NCBI GenBank assembly: GCA_025642075.2
Contig: JAODUO010000542.1
Span: forward strand, 122,501 to 186,500
DNA from: Ridgeia piscesae
Taxonomy: Eukaryota > Annelida > Polychaeta > Sabellida > Siboglinidae
Length of the DNA: 64,000 nucleotides
Direction: 5' to 3'
This document shows, piece after piece, positions 26,300 through 40,467 of this stretch. The position numbers and the translations under genes were made by a program. The first letter of the stretch is position 1, and every line of letters starts with the position of its first letter. The notes under the pieces were generated by a model. The model was not told the DNA's origin. It did not search any database and saw only the letters and a list, made by a program, of their open reading frames with translations.

Positions 26300-27900
26300 A
26301 ATGAATAATGCAAGCAAGCGTCGACAGTCTATACTTCATGCGATGCAGATATTCACCGCGGCCCAGACACTACATAGGGACACTTATTCGCCTTTCAGAC
26401 GTCACACGCAGACGATCGCAGTAATATACAACAATCATACACAATAATGCGCAGAGACCGCCTATTAGAGGCGAGGTTATCTCGGCCCTGCGCCTCTGCT
26501 TACCACGTACAATGGCAAACGTATCGATTACGCGACGTAAGTTTTTGCACATACCCGATAATAAGCCGGGTTGTGTCTGCAGAACAGTTATCCCGCTCGA
26601 GTCGTACGTTGCCTGCACCTGGACAGTCTTGTGTCGACGGAAACAGCTGCTGTCGTTAGGGGTAAGAACTCCCGTATCGACGGGACTACCCCCGAAGCAG
26701 CAATATGGTACCCTTTCATGTGGCAGGGACCGGCTAATTTGCCGTCGGAACTGGTAATTCGAGCAAACGTATACGTCTGCGTGTGCGGAAATCCTAGTTA
26801 TGTGTCATAGTGGCGACGCTAATGGGAACATGTACATTAGTGACGCGGGTCGGACGGGTGCCGAACAACACACCACGGGTATACGGTAGAAAATTCACAC
26901 TCCGTTGAGAGTAAGTAAACTCAACTCAACGCTAACGCCACAGCGGCTAGCTACGGTATGGAGGGGGTGAAGAGATAGCGGGGTAGACACCCCGTAGACT
27001 TACCACCAAACATCGACGGCTGACGACAGCAATACTTGGTATATTCCAACAACGAGCAGTGCCCTCCGTAGTCGCGTGTAGCAACTGTCCGGCGCCATTA
27101 CATCGGCGGCGTGACTTGTCGTCGGCGGCGGCAGGCAATCCCTAAATCACCCGTGTCTGTGCCGCCGCATTGTACGCACTGTCGGACTGGGCACTCGGCG
27201 ACACCACCATCAGCAGCGCAGCGGCGATCTCTTCTCCGGACGCCGCCGGACGCACGGCACGACCAGCTGGAGGTGTTACTCGCTGACCTAGATCGTAGCG
27301 GTGGTCAACAGGTAGAGACGTCGGCACCAATCGTCTCACTGGCCTCGCACTCACACTCGCATCGCACGCCCCATAGGGCGATGTCTTTATTCCTAAACGT
27401 TGCACCTTAATGACTGCTCGGCGCGTACCGTTCGCCCCTCCGTCATTACCGTCTCTCCTATTGGTCGGACGCAGCAAATTGCCAGCGCCGTCGGCAGCGC
27501 ATTCGTGCTGCCGTTCTCCCCCGCTCGAGCGTCGCCCGGGGCCGAGTTCTACGCAGTGTAGGTAGCACGAAACATCTTTATTGCGACCATCTGAGCAAGG
27601 CTTTCATGTACCAACCGAAAATTACGCAGCGTATTAATCATCGCGTCCGTCAAAAGAAGCGTATAAAAACGACATGACGTGGACACGGCGGTGTAATTAA
27701 TTACCTATGTAATTTGTTAGTCGTTCGACAGTCCGTGTCGCGCTGTGATTACACGTTTTAACGCCGAAAGAATGTTGCTGGTTGTGTGGATGTCACCGGT
27801 TTAGTATCGCCGACGTCTCTTCTGGCTGCCGGAAGAATGCCGGACTAGACGTCATCGAAGCTGTCTGTCACTTCGCACCCACACGTGTCAACAGATAACA
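26300..27900. other. CpG-rich stretch, possible regulatory or 5' region
   Basis: CpG dinucleotides are frequent, especially at 27050-27550 (GCGGCG, CCGCCGGACG, GAGCGTCGCCCGGGGCCGAG). An inverted CCAAT box (minus-strand CCAATAGGAG) lies near 27450-27465. The stretch is 9-10 kb upstream of the first visible Wnt5 exon. It could hold the promoter or 5' untranslated exon of Wnt5, but no exon with a signal peptide and a phase-2 donor was found here. This is inference from composition only. Confidence 0.25.
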
Positions 27901-30900
27901 TTGACGTAAACACTGTCTAATAAGACCAGGTATTCAATCATTAGTGTTGTGTTAGCCAAACATCACAAAAAAGAGTGGAACTTCCTAGCAGCTATGATAA
28001 TACTAAGACGACACGTCATCAGAAAGTTAGATGTTTGTTCAGCTCCTATCGTCGTCTGCTCCTATCGTATAACACAATAAAACCGACGAAGGTGTGCCAC
28101 ATAACTATTTATTGAGAGCGGAGAGTCTAGCTATATAACTTTGTCTGCAGGGCTTGACTTCTAAGCATTCGTAAATCCAATGTATCCCGTAAAATAGCAC
28201 GTTATATCTACCTCCACATTGAGTTATATATTGCTGTCACACACATATATACACATGATATCATTTTGCAAATAAACACGTAGTCGTTAATAACGCCAAC
28301 GACTCGTTCAGTAATCAGATGGATAGAGTTTGGGTGCCTGAAAGTGCGTGGAGTAATCCGTATAGTAGGCTAATGCTACCGTTGTAGCATTAGCGCACTT
28401 TGGTGTCGAGTTTCGGCGCTGATAGGGAAGTTATCGCTTAGATCAGTCTGGGCCAGCCCGTGCATGGTCACGGATGACGTCAGCAACAAGACTGGTAACT
28501 TTTGTCACGAACACCATACTTTCAAGTTCCAGGGATGGGCTTTGCTTGTGAAACTCCCGAAAATATGTGTTAGCGCGCTGATATTGATGTCTGTTCTGCG
28601 TGTAAACCTTTGAACATGTTCCCTGTTCTCCTCGTGGTAGTCCTGTCATCAGGGATGCGGTAGGCCATTGTTTCTTCGTCTTTTCTTTCCTCACTTTTCT
28701 CTCACTACGTTATTTCTCTCGTTCTATCTTTTGCTGTTGTTCTCCATACTCCCTCCCACACTCTTTCCATGTCTCTTAACGCAGTCCTTCCATCGTATTC
28801 TCGCTCTTCCTTGCTCCCTTTTCACTCCACTTTCTGGGCATCTGATCTCTTTGCAAATTTTTCATATCCCATCCTCTCCACACTCCTCACCAACAACATT
28901 TAGTGGCTGTACTGTAGTACGTTAAGAGAAATACAATAATGTAAAACAAAGCTGCGGTCTGACGTTTTTTTTCGACAGCAGACATTTCTTGCAATACTAC
29001 CGTGGTAACATAGATCAAGTTCTTAGCCTACCAATTTATTCATTTATATACAATAAAAATGTAAACTAGATTCAAATGCTAGACGAAAATGCGTACATTT
29101 CTGCTCGTTTCACCTTTATTATGACAATTTGAAAATGTAGTAGGCCCCTCTGCATTTAATGATATATCGCAATGCACCACATCAAAACCGTTTTATGACC
29201 ATACCATGTCTTTCAACAAAACTGAGTACTTTGACTTTCCCTCTCCTTTATATATATCTACTGTTTTATTACCAGTCGTCGGAGAATATGGGCCGTAACG
29301 AGGTGATTGCCAATCCGTTAGGCGCTGATAGACTCGGCGGCCACGCATACCTGGGCCTGTCTGACTGATTAACGGCAGCGCGCCGATTGAATGCAGTCAG
29401 CCCGAGACTTCAGCGGCTCTGCCGTGGCAAGACTGTCTCGTCAAGCAATCGGGGCCGATACCACACCTGGAGTTAGATCGCTGCCGGGAGAAGACGACGC
29501 TATCTTCTGCCCACCTTCCGTGACACAACGACGCCCATACCAAAGCTGTATTTATGCACATGCCACTAAAAGTAATCTTTTCAGCGTCACACGCCCCTTC
29601 AATTTCGAACGTTCAGCGACTGACAGGCATCTGTAAGGGTTTATTTGAGCCGCTAAAAACGAGATTCCTCGTAGGGCCGACGTGTGACAGGCCATCGTTG
29701 TAAAGCAGCCACAGGCATACACGTGTACCGGCTTCGATACGGCGGACTCCAGTCGCTATTTTTGTTTACTCAGTACGACTCGAGCTCTAGCCTTAAGTAC
29801 TCATGAAATCGAGAGATGCATCGGGTTAGCAACAAGTTTTTTAATCTCGTTCCCTGCCCTGTTATTCGCTGCCGTATCCGCCGCCTCAGGACATTCCCAG
29901 CGGAGATTAAGAGCGCCAGTGATACGGGCGGAGGGTTTTCATCAGGTCGATTTTTTTGTCACTCATTCCGCGAACAAATTACTCATGTATCCACCGCAGC
30001 ATATGCGTTCGCTTCCGCCATGTTTGTTATTGGATATTGGTGAAGTTGTAGCAGAAACTACCGTGAAGACCGCATAATTCGTACTACACATGAGAGCGTG
30101 TGAATAAAATTGGGTAGGAAGATTAGAACGATATTCACCTGGCTGTACTTTAAGTTTTAAAGACATGACCATTTTTTGAAGAAAGGTCAGTCAGTACGAT
30201 CGGTTTTTAAACGACACGATTGCAAAAGTAAACCGAGTCTGGCGCAAGTACGTAAGTGACATTTTATTATTCTTCAAGGGCATCTCTGTATAAGTTCGGC
30301 CCTCCTTTCAGGGTCGTTCAACCAGTCGACAGCAGCCGTTTGTTGTTGTTACTGCGACAAGTCTGTCGCCAAAACAGACCCGTCGCGCCGACTGGCGTCT
30401 CGTCTCGGCAGGTGGCGACAGTGTCAGTTGGTGTTCGCCGACACTGCGACTGTCTCGTCACTTTGACTGGGCTTTTGTTTCAAAATCAACAATTTGCGTG
30501 TCTGATTCAGTAGCAAACTGTTTGCTCCGGCAAAACTGTGATTGTTATTCGTTGTCCAGTGCTCACCGATAGGACGCGTAGAATGTCGTAACAACAGCTT
30601 CCCCGGCTGCCAGCGCTGTTGGTAAGAGTAGATGCCTACTATTACCTACACTGCGCTACTGCGGCGGTTTCCGTTAAATCAACCATTCCCGCAGACAGCT
30701 GTCGCTTTAAAAACTTTGCCTTATGTTTTTGTCATAAACAAACACGCTTGCGTGTAGAATTTCAACAAAATATGCGTTAAAAATGTCCGACCGCTCAACG
30801 TATTCGACTTCCATTTTTTCATAGCTTGACGGACATGTTGCCAGGCAACAGATTACTTGATGCATATATCACTTCACAGCGCGCGGCCACAGCACAAGGG

Positions 30901-31957
30901 TTCAGGTTGTCATGGCTAACGGCAGGTCGGTCATTGTACTGTAAACTATAGTTTGTCTTATGTGCTAAAACAACATTACTTAAATTGTTTGTATACATTT
31001 ATATATTGAATAAGGTGTGGTTCGTAATAAATATAAGCAAAATGTCCATCATACTGCTGGATCGCCCACATACACAAACACGCACGCACGCACGCATGCA
31101 CGCGCGCGCGCGCGCACGCACGGTTTTCCCGGAATATTCGTAAATGACGTTTCTTGTGGTGTAAAATTAATGTGACAATTTGTTATAACAGAAGTTACGT
31201 AATACTTCCCGTCGTCGGAACAAAGACAGGAAACACGCGTGACGTCGTGAACATTCAATGCATGTCTGTAGTACGTCTGGGACGAGTCGTAAAAACGTTA
31301 TGTATTCGCAACAACGGGACGTTTCGAGAAATAAAGGTGTCACTTTTCTTTCGAAAGGCCGTCGATTATTTCATGAATGTTGGCGGAATGTTGGACAACG
31401 AAGATTGAACGGCATGCTGACACAGTGACCCACAGCAGACCAGAGCAGAGTAAATGGTATGATTGCAAAGCAACTACACAACAAGTAAATTGTAATAAGT
31501 AAATGCGTTCATTCACGATGACCATGCCACATGCACAGATGTCATCTACAAAGGTCAATGTCCTGCTTACAGGAACCGGAAATGCATTTACCGGAAGCAG
31601 ACACGCAACACTAAGTGCTTCAGAGACGAAGATAAATAATGACACGTCTCCGCCACAGTAGTATTTTGCGACATTGTGACAAAAACAGCTCGACATGCTG
31701 CTGAGAAGAAATGTTGACATACGTTTACAATGAAAGTTAATGGTTCGTCCTGTATTCGATGGTTTTTTTCGCTCGCTCGGCTTTTCGAGCCATTTAACAC
31801 ATATGAGTATGTTCACACCAGCTTGGTATCTCATTTGTAAACTTAATGTTATGCAATTTGAGATTTGAAAAAGAAACTTGTCGTTTCCATAAATTCATGT
31901 TATCCTTTTCAACACATCTGTACATTTTAGAGAAATTATCAGATAAAATTTATATTA
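27901..31957. other. No feature seen
   Basis: Long, mostly single-copy-looking stretch. It includes a pyrimidine-rich segment (28660-28890) and a short CACG/GC microsatellite (31078-31122). Frames such as 28443-28694 minus and 30256-30513 plus have no recognised domain. Confidence 0.4.
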
Positions 31958-32174
<217 letters not shown>

Positions 32175-32224
32175 ATTCGTGATGTTGTTGCTGTGTTCCT
32201 GCTGTCTAGACAGCCCTACCGTCG

Positions 32225-34307
32225 ACATACACCGTCCTTGTTATTACACAAACACATACACCGTCCTGTTATTACACAAATACATACACCGTCCTGTTAT
32301 TACACAAACACATACACTGTCCTGTTATTACACAAACACATACACCGTCCTGTTATTACACAAACACATACACCGTCCTGTTATTACACAAATACATACA
32401 CCGTCCTGTTATTACACAAACACATACACCGTCCTGTTATTACACAAATACATACACCGTCCTGTTATTACACAAATACATACACCGTCCTGTTATTACA
32501 TAAACACCTACACCGTCCTGTTATTACACAAATACATACACCGTCCGGTTATTACACAAACACATACACCGTCCTGTTATTACACAAATACATACACCGT
32601 CCTGTTATTACATAAACACCTACACCGTCCTGTTATTACACAAATACATACACCGTCCTGTTATTACACAAACACATACACCGTCCTGTTATTACACAAA
32701 CACATACACCGGCCTGTTATTACATAAACACATACACCGTCCTGTTATTACACAAACACATACACCGGCCTGTTATTACATAAATACATACACCGTTCTG
32801 TTATTACACAAACACATACACCGTCCTGTTATTACACAAACGCATACACCGTCCCGTTATTACACAAACACACACACCCGCCTGTTATTACACAAACACA
32901 TACACCCGCCTGTTATTACACAAACACATACACCGTCCTGTTATTACACAAACACATACACCGGCTTGTTATTACACAAACGCATACACCGTCCAGTTAT
33001 TACACAAACACACACACCCGCCTGTTATTACACAAACACATACACCGTCCTGTTATTACACAAATACATACACCGTCCTGTTATTACACAAAAACATACA
33101 CCGGCCTGTTATTACACAAACACATACACCGTCCTGTTATTACACAAACACATACACCGGCCTGTTATTACACAAACGCATACACCGTCCCGTTATTACA
33201 CAAACACACACACCCGCCTGTTATTACACAAACACATACACCCGCCTGTTATTACACAAACACATACACCGTCCTGTTATTACACAAACACATACACCGG
33301 CTTGTTATTACACAAATACATACACCGGCCTGTTATTACACAAACACATACACCGGCTTGTTATTACACAAATACATACACCGTCCTGTTATTACACAAA
33401 CACATACACCGGCCTGTTATTACACAAACACATACACCGTCTGTTATTACACAAATACATACACCGTCCTGTTATTACACAAATACATACACCGGCCTGT
33501 TATTACACAAACACACACACCGGCCTGTTATTACACAAACACATACACCGGCCTGTTATTACACAAACACATACACCCGCCTGTTATTACACAAACACAT
33601 ACACCGGCCTGTTATTACACAAACACATACACCCGCCTGTTATTACACAAACACATACACCGCCGTTATTACACAAACACACACACCCGCCTGTTATTAC
33701 ACAAACACATACACCGTCCTGTTATTACACAAAAAAACCCCAACAAAAATACACCGGCCTGTTATTACACAAACACATACACCGGCCTGTTATTACACAA
33801 ACACATACACCGGCCTGTTATTACACAAAAACACGTCATTACAAACAACACCCGCCTGTTATTACACAAACACATACACCCGCCTGTTATTACACAAACA
33901 CATACACCTCCGATCCAAAACCGCCATTCCGTCCTGTTATTACACAAAAAACACCGGCCATTAAAAAAACCGGCCTGTTATTACACAAACACATACACCG
34001 GCCTGTTATTACACAAACACATACACCCGCCTGTTATTACACAAACACATACACCGGCCTGTTATTACACAAACACATACACCCGCCTGTTATTACACAA
34101 ACACATACACCGTCCTGTTATTACACAAACACATAACATACACCGGCTTGTTATTACGCAAACACATACACCGTCCTGTTATTACACAAACACACACACC
34201 CGCCTGTTATTACACAAACACATACACCGTCCTGTTATTACACAAACACACACACCCGCCTGTTATTACACAAACACATACACCGGCCTCTTATTACACA
34301 AACACAT
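32225..34307. repeat. 28-bp minisatellite, about 74 copies
   Basis: Unit (two parts): CATACACCGTCCTG then TTATTACACAAACA. Variants affect the CCGTCC block (CCGGCC, CCCGCC, CCGGCT, CCGTCCC) and CATACA versus CACACA. The first third is almost all CCGTCC; GGCC and CCGCC variants dominate later. A variant string starting AACGCATACACCGTCCCG recurs exactly 336 bp apart (32841 and 33177), indicating 12-unit higher-order duplication. Disorder and short foreign segments occur at 33730-33990. Because 28 is not a multiple of three and the unit has no forward stop, long forward frames (332 and 337 residues) with a 28-residue period arise. They start inside the array and are not genes. Confidence 0.96.
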
Positions 34308-35144
34308 GTTACATATTCAAGAAAACAGGACAGGTGCAAATGACAGACCTCGTCTTGTACGTTCTCACTGATAACGATTCGTGGTTAATTATCTTCCGCA
34401 ACGTTTTCAGCCGCAGTCGACCACCTCATCCGGCCGGCCTGGTCCGCCCTGCCCGCCCCCTACTGTCGCTGCCTAACCCCGTACTTCCTCTAGTCGGGGT
34501 CAAACAGGGTAAGACCCCTGACTGTTTCCGTCGGTGACTGTCGCGTCACCTGTGATTAGCTGAGCATTTGTTATTGTGAACTAGCCACGACGCGTACCGG
34601 GAAAAGGGCCCAAACCCATCGCAAATGTTTCCAGTCTACCACATTAATGCACTGTAAACTGGTCATTCGTGTTGAGATTTCCACGGTCCCGTTAGGACAA
34701 CGTGTTTGCCAGAAATCGTACATTTTCACCTGTCTACCTGATGTAACTAGCAGAAGGCGGACGACGGATGAAATGTCAGCTCGATACATGCACAATCTAC
34801 AGAGATATGGGTTCACACACAGACAGAGAATGTTTTGTTTTATACAGATATGTCTTGTTTTTAATTACCCAACATAACATTTGACAGTTATTATAATACA
34901 TCAGCTTGACAGACGATACTTTCGACGCTAAAAAACATAGTTCCATCGGTTCGAAATACGTGAAATGCAAAAGTGGGCGTTATTTTTAATATAATTTATT
35001 TTATCTAATTTGGACGCATTCAATTTTAAATGTAATTCAGTTTTAAATATAAGTTTTAATTTTAAATGAAAGTTTAGACATATTATAATATTTATTTATA
35101 TATTAATTTATATAAGTAATTATTAGCTCCATGATATTTTAAAA
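34308..35144. other. No feature seen
   Basis: Complex sequence followed by a very AT-rich segment from about 34980. Confidence 0.4.
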
Positions 35145-35465
35145 TAGATAATAATTCAGTTTAAAGGGTATTATATACATGATACATGATCACCCCTATG
35201 CGTCGAGCGATATATCATTTTCCAATTAAATTTGGTACCTGTAAAGGTTAACCTTTAGAGACCTGGATATATTATTTAAATATTGTAAATGAATTTTTTA
35301 AAATTGTTTGATATTATTATTAAGAAGTTAATATTACTCATATATTTGAAATAATATAATCAGTTTAAAGGGATTATATACATATACATGATCACCCCTA
35401 TGCGTCGAGCGATATATCGCTCCGACCGGTCTGTAAAGGTTAAAGGACATCTGAGATATATTATT
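35145..35465. repeat. Diverged direct duplication, spacing about 208 bp
   Basis: A segment containing ATCAGTTTAAAGGG, ATGATCACCCCTATGCGTCG, AGCGATATATC and CTGTAAAGGTTAA occurs twice (about 35150-35270 and 35357-35460) in the same orientation with indels. Confidence 0.8.
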
Positions 35466-35513
35466 TATTTATTAGATCAAATAATATTTCTTATTTTATT
35501 GATCATTTTAAAG

Positions 35514-35516
<3 letters not shown>

Positions 35517-35553
<37 letters not shown>

Positions 35554-35585
35554 TTGTCACATTGTCATTTTATTATATATATATA
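35517..35585. repeat. AT array
   Basis: About 16 AT units plus a short second AT block just downstream. Confidence 0.93.
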
Positions 35586-36999
35586 GGCACTTCGTGACTC
35601 AGCGCCAGAACACCTTCCTGTTTGACATGAAATGTATTTTAATGTTGAAAATGGCAAATAAAGCTTTATTGTTATTATTATTTGCAGACGCCGGACGTGA
35701 CATATCCACATGATGCCTGGTGAAGATTTTCAAATGTAAATAAATTTAAAACGATGCAAATTATGTGCAAATTATGTCCAGTGATATGAAATACAATGTC
35801 ATTTGTGTGGATGATCTTGTCACGAACGCGTTTACACTTTCTCCCTGGCAGACCTGTTCAATAAAAACTCTCACATCTTCTCTCGGAAGCATTCAATTCA
35901 TTATCAAGCTGGGTCGCCACCGGACCGCCACCACACTGTCACCGGACCACCACCGGACCACCGCCGGACTGGCCGTAGATCGCCAACTTGTTCTGTGGCT
36001 GTACGACTTCGGCCTTCTGGTAGTTCCCGTCTATTCAGCTGCAGTGCGCCTGATTACCCGCGGCCGACGGCTGGCGGAATCTCGTGTCGCGTTACCCTAG
36101 ACGGGGAACCTACCAGGTATTTAGCGATACAAATCGGCGCATACCAGGTATGGTATTTAGTCGGGGATAATGACTACAGGCACGGCGGAGACCCACGGGG
36201 GAACGGGGCGGATTGGGTTACAAGGGGGGGGGGGGCTCCGTGTAATGTCGACGACAAATGGCAAACTAGTTCATTAAACACACCCAGCGACCACGTCTGT
36301 TTAATCTACTTAGCTGCATCGCAATCTATTTGCGCGTATTCGTGTGTGCGTGTTTGTGTGAGCGTACGTACACGCATTCACACACACACGCGCGTGGGTG
36401 CTTCCTCAAAAACGTGGCGTCCTCCAGGAATACGTATAAAACATTTTTGACAAAAGTTCGGTCTTTTATCTTGCCTCACAAAAGCGCTGTTGTTGCGGCA
36501 TGGTTATCTCGTCGGCGTTCCAAGACCGAAGTCCACGCGACTGTGTGTCTGTGTCGCACCGACGAAGAGCGCTCTGTCTGTGTCGCCGTCCTAACAGTAT
36601 CGTGTGTTGCTTGATGTCGAATTGAATTAGCGAACACAACACCAATCGCCGTGAAACTCGAACAAGTATACGTTTCGCCGTGCACAATGCGCACGCTGTA
36701 TAGACAATGCTATACATGTCCCGATGTAAAACGTCGCTTGAAGTAGCAATTTGTAATGTTCTGCTTCGTGGGCAGGCAAGTTTCTCGCCTTAGTTTTGTT
36801 AGCGCGACGCGAATGACATCGCTGAAGTTCTGACGTGTAGTGGGCGACTGAATAAAATAATATCAGCAGTTTGTTCAATAAAAAATCGATAATTAGATAA
36901 GCAGAAGAACAACGTATACCACGGGTGATATAAAAAACAGCCAAAAAAATACCCAGTACCACTACACGTGAAAACACTAGCTAAAATATAAAAAACACA
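35586..36999. other. No gene seen; short G run and CA/GC microsatellite
   Basis: Contains a 12-base G run near 36224-36235 and a short TG/CA-rich patch at 36340-36395. The plus-strand frame 35765-36100 has no recognised domain. Confidence 0.4.
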
Positions 37000-37920
37000 C
37001 TATAGAAAATGTCTTCTAACAAAAGATGTTCAAGCTTACCTGGAATTTTGCAAATAGAGCAATCAGGTCAGGATGCTAAAAAGAAAGGCGCAGAAACTAT
37101 GTAAAAATATCATTAATCAAATAAAAGGGAATCTTAAGAAATTCTGGCAATATGCCCAGGCAAAAATGAAGACAAAACGAGAATACCTAACTTAATAAAA
37201 CAGACGAATACAACGATGACTTGACGAATTAGGACCTGGAAAAAGCACAGGTGTTTGGCTGATTATTTCGCCTTTATTCAAACCTAGCACATAATTACCG
37301 CCCAGTCAGCTTAACGAGCGTAGTAGGTAAATAATGGAAGCAATAATCAAAAATATTATCACTGTACATATGAAAGAAACATGATCTGTTGAACGATAAA
37401 AAATTTGGTTTCATCATTCAACTGTTACAAGTACTCGACTCTTGGATTGAATCACTGGATAATGCAGGTTGCATATAGCTTATTATGAAAGCAGTTGCCA
37501 TAGAGGAGACAAAGAATAAAGCTAAGTAACATATTTTCATAACTGGCAGGAAGAAATCAGTGGAACACCAGAAGGATCATTCTTGCATGCCAGGGATCGT
37601 TGCATTACAGCACCCCTGGCTGATCGTCTTCGCAAAAAGAGCGGAGTCGAACTGTAAAATTATTACAATTGAATTCGTCAGTCGCTATTGCGTCAGCCGG
37701 GGGGAACAAACGTGTCATTTCCTTTTACTTAGCTCCAGTGCCTAGCAATAAACAAGTCGCTAATTAGGAACATTCACCTTAGATCGGGACGGTCAGCTTT
37801 TACATGCTACAATAATTCTAATTATGGTCTTCCTAAATTATGCTTTCTATTTATAGACAAAGAAAAAGCATGTTCCACGACGTTGTGGCCCAAATGAATT
37901 GTTCCAACACATCTCTACTG
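37000..37920 (+). pseudogene. Decayed non-LTR retrotransposon reverse-transcriptase segment
   Basis: Frames joined across stops show the landmarks of jockey/CR1-type ORF2. INQIKGNLKKFWQYAQAK resembles the segment before the reverse-transcriptase domain. NYRPVSLTSVVG at 37293-37328 is the conserved RT-1 block, and WQEEISGTPEGSFL near 37545-37586 corresponds to the SGIPQGSVLGP block. A FIDKEKA then frame-shifted FHDVVAQMN (about 37850-37915) resembles the DF.KAFD.V.HD block, out of its expected order. Multiple stops and shifts make it a pseudogene. Upstream and downstream limits are approximate. Confidence 0.7.
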
Positions 37921-38287
37921 TTATGTTTTGTCTAGTTTCTCCGTTTAGTACAGCAAGAAAAGAAACCCAGATCGCGCGAGCGAAGATTCACGACATTGCG
38001 CGGATCGTAATTTCAGACGACACCGCTGTGAGGAACCACCGTCGAAGACAACTACACGGGAGTGGTTGGAGAAGTGACGTAATCTATCGCACACCTGTAG
38101 CTATACCACCGTGTGAGGTGTGAGCACGTATCGAGACAGCGCGTACCGTCCCCAGCATGTCGGTGAACATGTTGCCGTGAAGTTGGAGAGAGAGCGAGTA
38201 TCGGTTGGATGTCCCGACGCCGAGGGCCACTGAAGGTGGAGTTGTGCAAGACCAGAACTACTGACACGGCAAGACACAGGCCTTGAG

Positions 38288-38351
38288 ACGGGCCACAAGA
38301 CAGACGGGCCACAAGACAGACGGGCCACAAGACAGACGGGCCACAAGACAG
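38288..38351. repeat. 16-bp minisatellite, 4 copies
   Basis: Four identical units of ACGGGCCACAAGACAG start at 38288, 38304, 38320 and 38336. Perfect identity suggests a recent expansion. Confidence 0.96.
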
Positions 38352-40274
38352 CGCAAACGACATCGTTGTAAATCGATTAGTTTTCTAATCCCATGAAATT
38401 TAATGTATCTCTTTATTGATATAATAATGTTCTATGGTGCTGTAATTCTGTTCACCCCGTTTCCATCAACACTCATAGTTACTTGTTTATCTATGTTGAA
38501 AATGTTGTAAGGCCTATTCAGAATAAGGAATTGTGTAATTCATAATTGCTGTGATGGGAAATAAACACGTTATTTACTTACTTACAATACGAAAAACTGC
38601 ACAATGGATGTTAATATAAACATAATACACATATTATATTGACATAAAGTAAAATAGTAAATAAATTAGATAAATAAATAGATAAATATATTATTTATTT
38701 AATAATGATAATAATAAACAATGACCCATTAAATAGTCCCAATATTTATTTGTTCTATTTATGTTGGCATTCAAAGTCAAATAGCAGGTGTCATAATTTT
38801 GATTTACAGGCAAATTAGCACAAACAACAAACACTTCTGCAACGAATCACTGTCACAGATCCACAAGTGGACGTTGAGGGATATACAAATACAGCATAGG
38901 GTATTTCCCACTTCCTCTACGATTGCTGATATCACCCTCCACACGGTCCCAACATCTGTGGATCCGAAATGTTGATAGGTTCCAATTATAATCTGATGCG
39001 GATTATAATTGGATTTATAACTGAATTTTGTCTATCTAAAATTGAACTCGTATCCGCCATACTAGTCCAATTTGAGATAGTCATCATTTTTATCAGCTCC
39101 AACTCAATAACCTGGTGATTAGAGTATCGAATGTTGCATAAAACGGCTCATTATATATAATGATGATTCATTGGGAATGCGGTAGATTTCTCCAACAATG
39201 GAAGGCGAATCTTGATCAGTGGACTGAATAAAATGGATTCGAATTCACCATCCACAAAAATACTGTATAGTGCCATCAAAGGGACCACGAATGTTATACT
39301 GAATATCCTAACGCACATGTAGCAACGCCACATTTAGATTTAGTTTTCCGGTTTTTATCAAGCATACTTTGACAGTTCGTGGAGATTGCAATGGCGTCGC
39401 TTATGAAAGTTTTACTTAGAATATAATAAATGTCGACATCACCGTCTGCTGATTACATCGGTCTCGATACCCATGCAGATATCCTGGCGAGTATTGTGCG
39501 GAACTGAACCAATAATCTCGTTGCCATAAGCTATATTCGACTCTTTTGAACAATCATAGTTGACATTAAATATCCGTGATGCAACCGTTGTTATCTGAAT
39601 ACACATTGCAGCTCGACCGCCCGCGAGAATTTTTCGGACGGTAATCATACTGGGGTTTCTAGTAATTTGCCCCTTGGATTTGGGACGGCACACGGACTGA
39701 CTGGTTGAGGTTCACTAAGTAGGCCCACAGCCTTACAACTAAAGCAACACACTTCCGCACATCGTCTAAGTCCTAACGTATCGGTCAACTACTTCCCAAG
39801 CTTACGAGGATGATTTTCCGTAGTCAACTGAAGTTGTTACAGTAGAATGTCTCCTAGGGTCTAAACCGGACCCAGTCCACCACAGGGCGCCACGGTTACC
39901 GCCACAAGCAGTGCAGCGCCTCTTGGGAAGGAACCATGCTATTTAATAATATTCAGGATATCTTTCGTCAAAATCACTTAGACTCACAAGGCGCACAAGA
40001 ACAAAACGGACACGGACACTTTCTAACGACTTGTGAAACAATGGAATTGAGTGTCAATAAGCTAACATATTAAATAAGAGTAACTTGACATTTAACACAA
40101 ACCGTAGGATCGAGCCGAACATATAGTACTTTGGTCTAAACAAGGCACTACATTTAGGTGGGCCACACATTAAAAATAAAGAGGAACTGCAAATGACGAA
40201 ACGATAACGTTTAGGTAGTTTAGGTCGTTGGAAAGAATAGGGCTTACCAAAGTAATTCTGGCCTTGCGATATAA
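38352..40274. other. No feature seen
   Basis: AT-rich (38390-38760) and then mixed sequence. No recognisable exon or repeat. Confidence 0.4.

Positions 40275-40467
<193 letters not shown>

Noticed and set aside
28443..28694. 83-residue minus-strand frame
   Set aside because: No recognised domain, no splice context and adjacent low-complexity pyrimidine tract.
32966..34371. 332- and 337-residue forward frames with a 28-residue period
   Set aside because: Product of a stop-free 28-bp minisatellite; frames start and end within or just past the array, and several frames are open at once.
34470..34537. Reverse-transcriptase-like GVKQG in a forward frame
   Set aside because: Only five residues match, the following residues do not continue the motif, and the context is a proline-rich non-repetitive frame.
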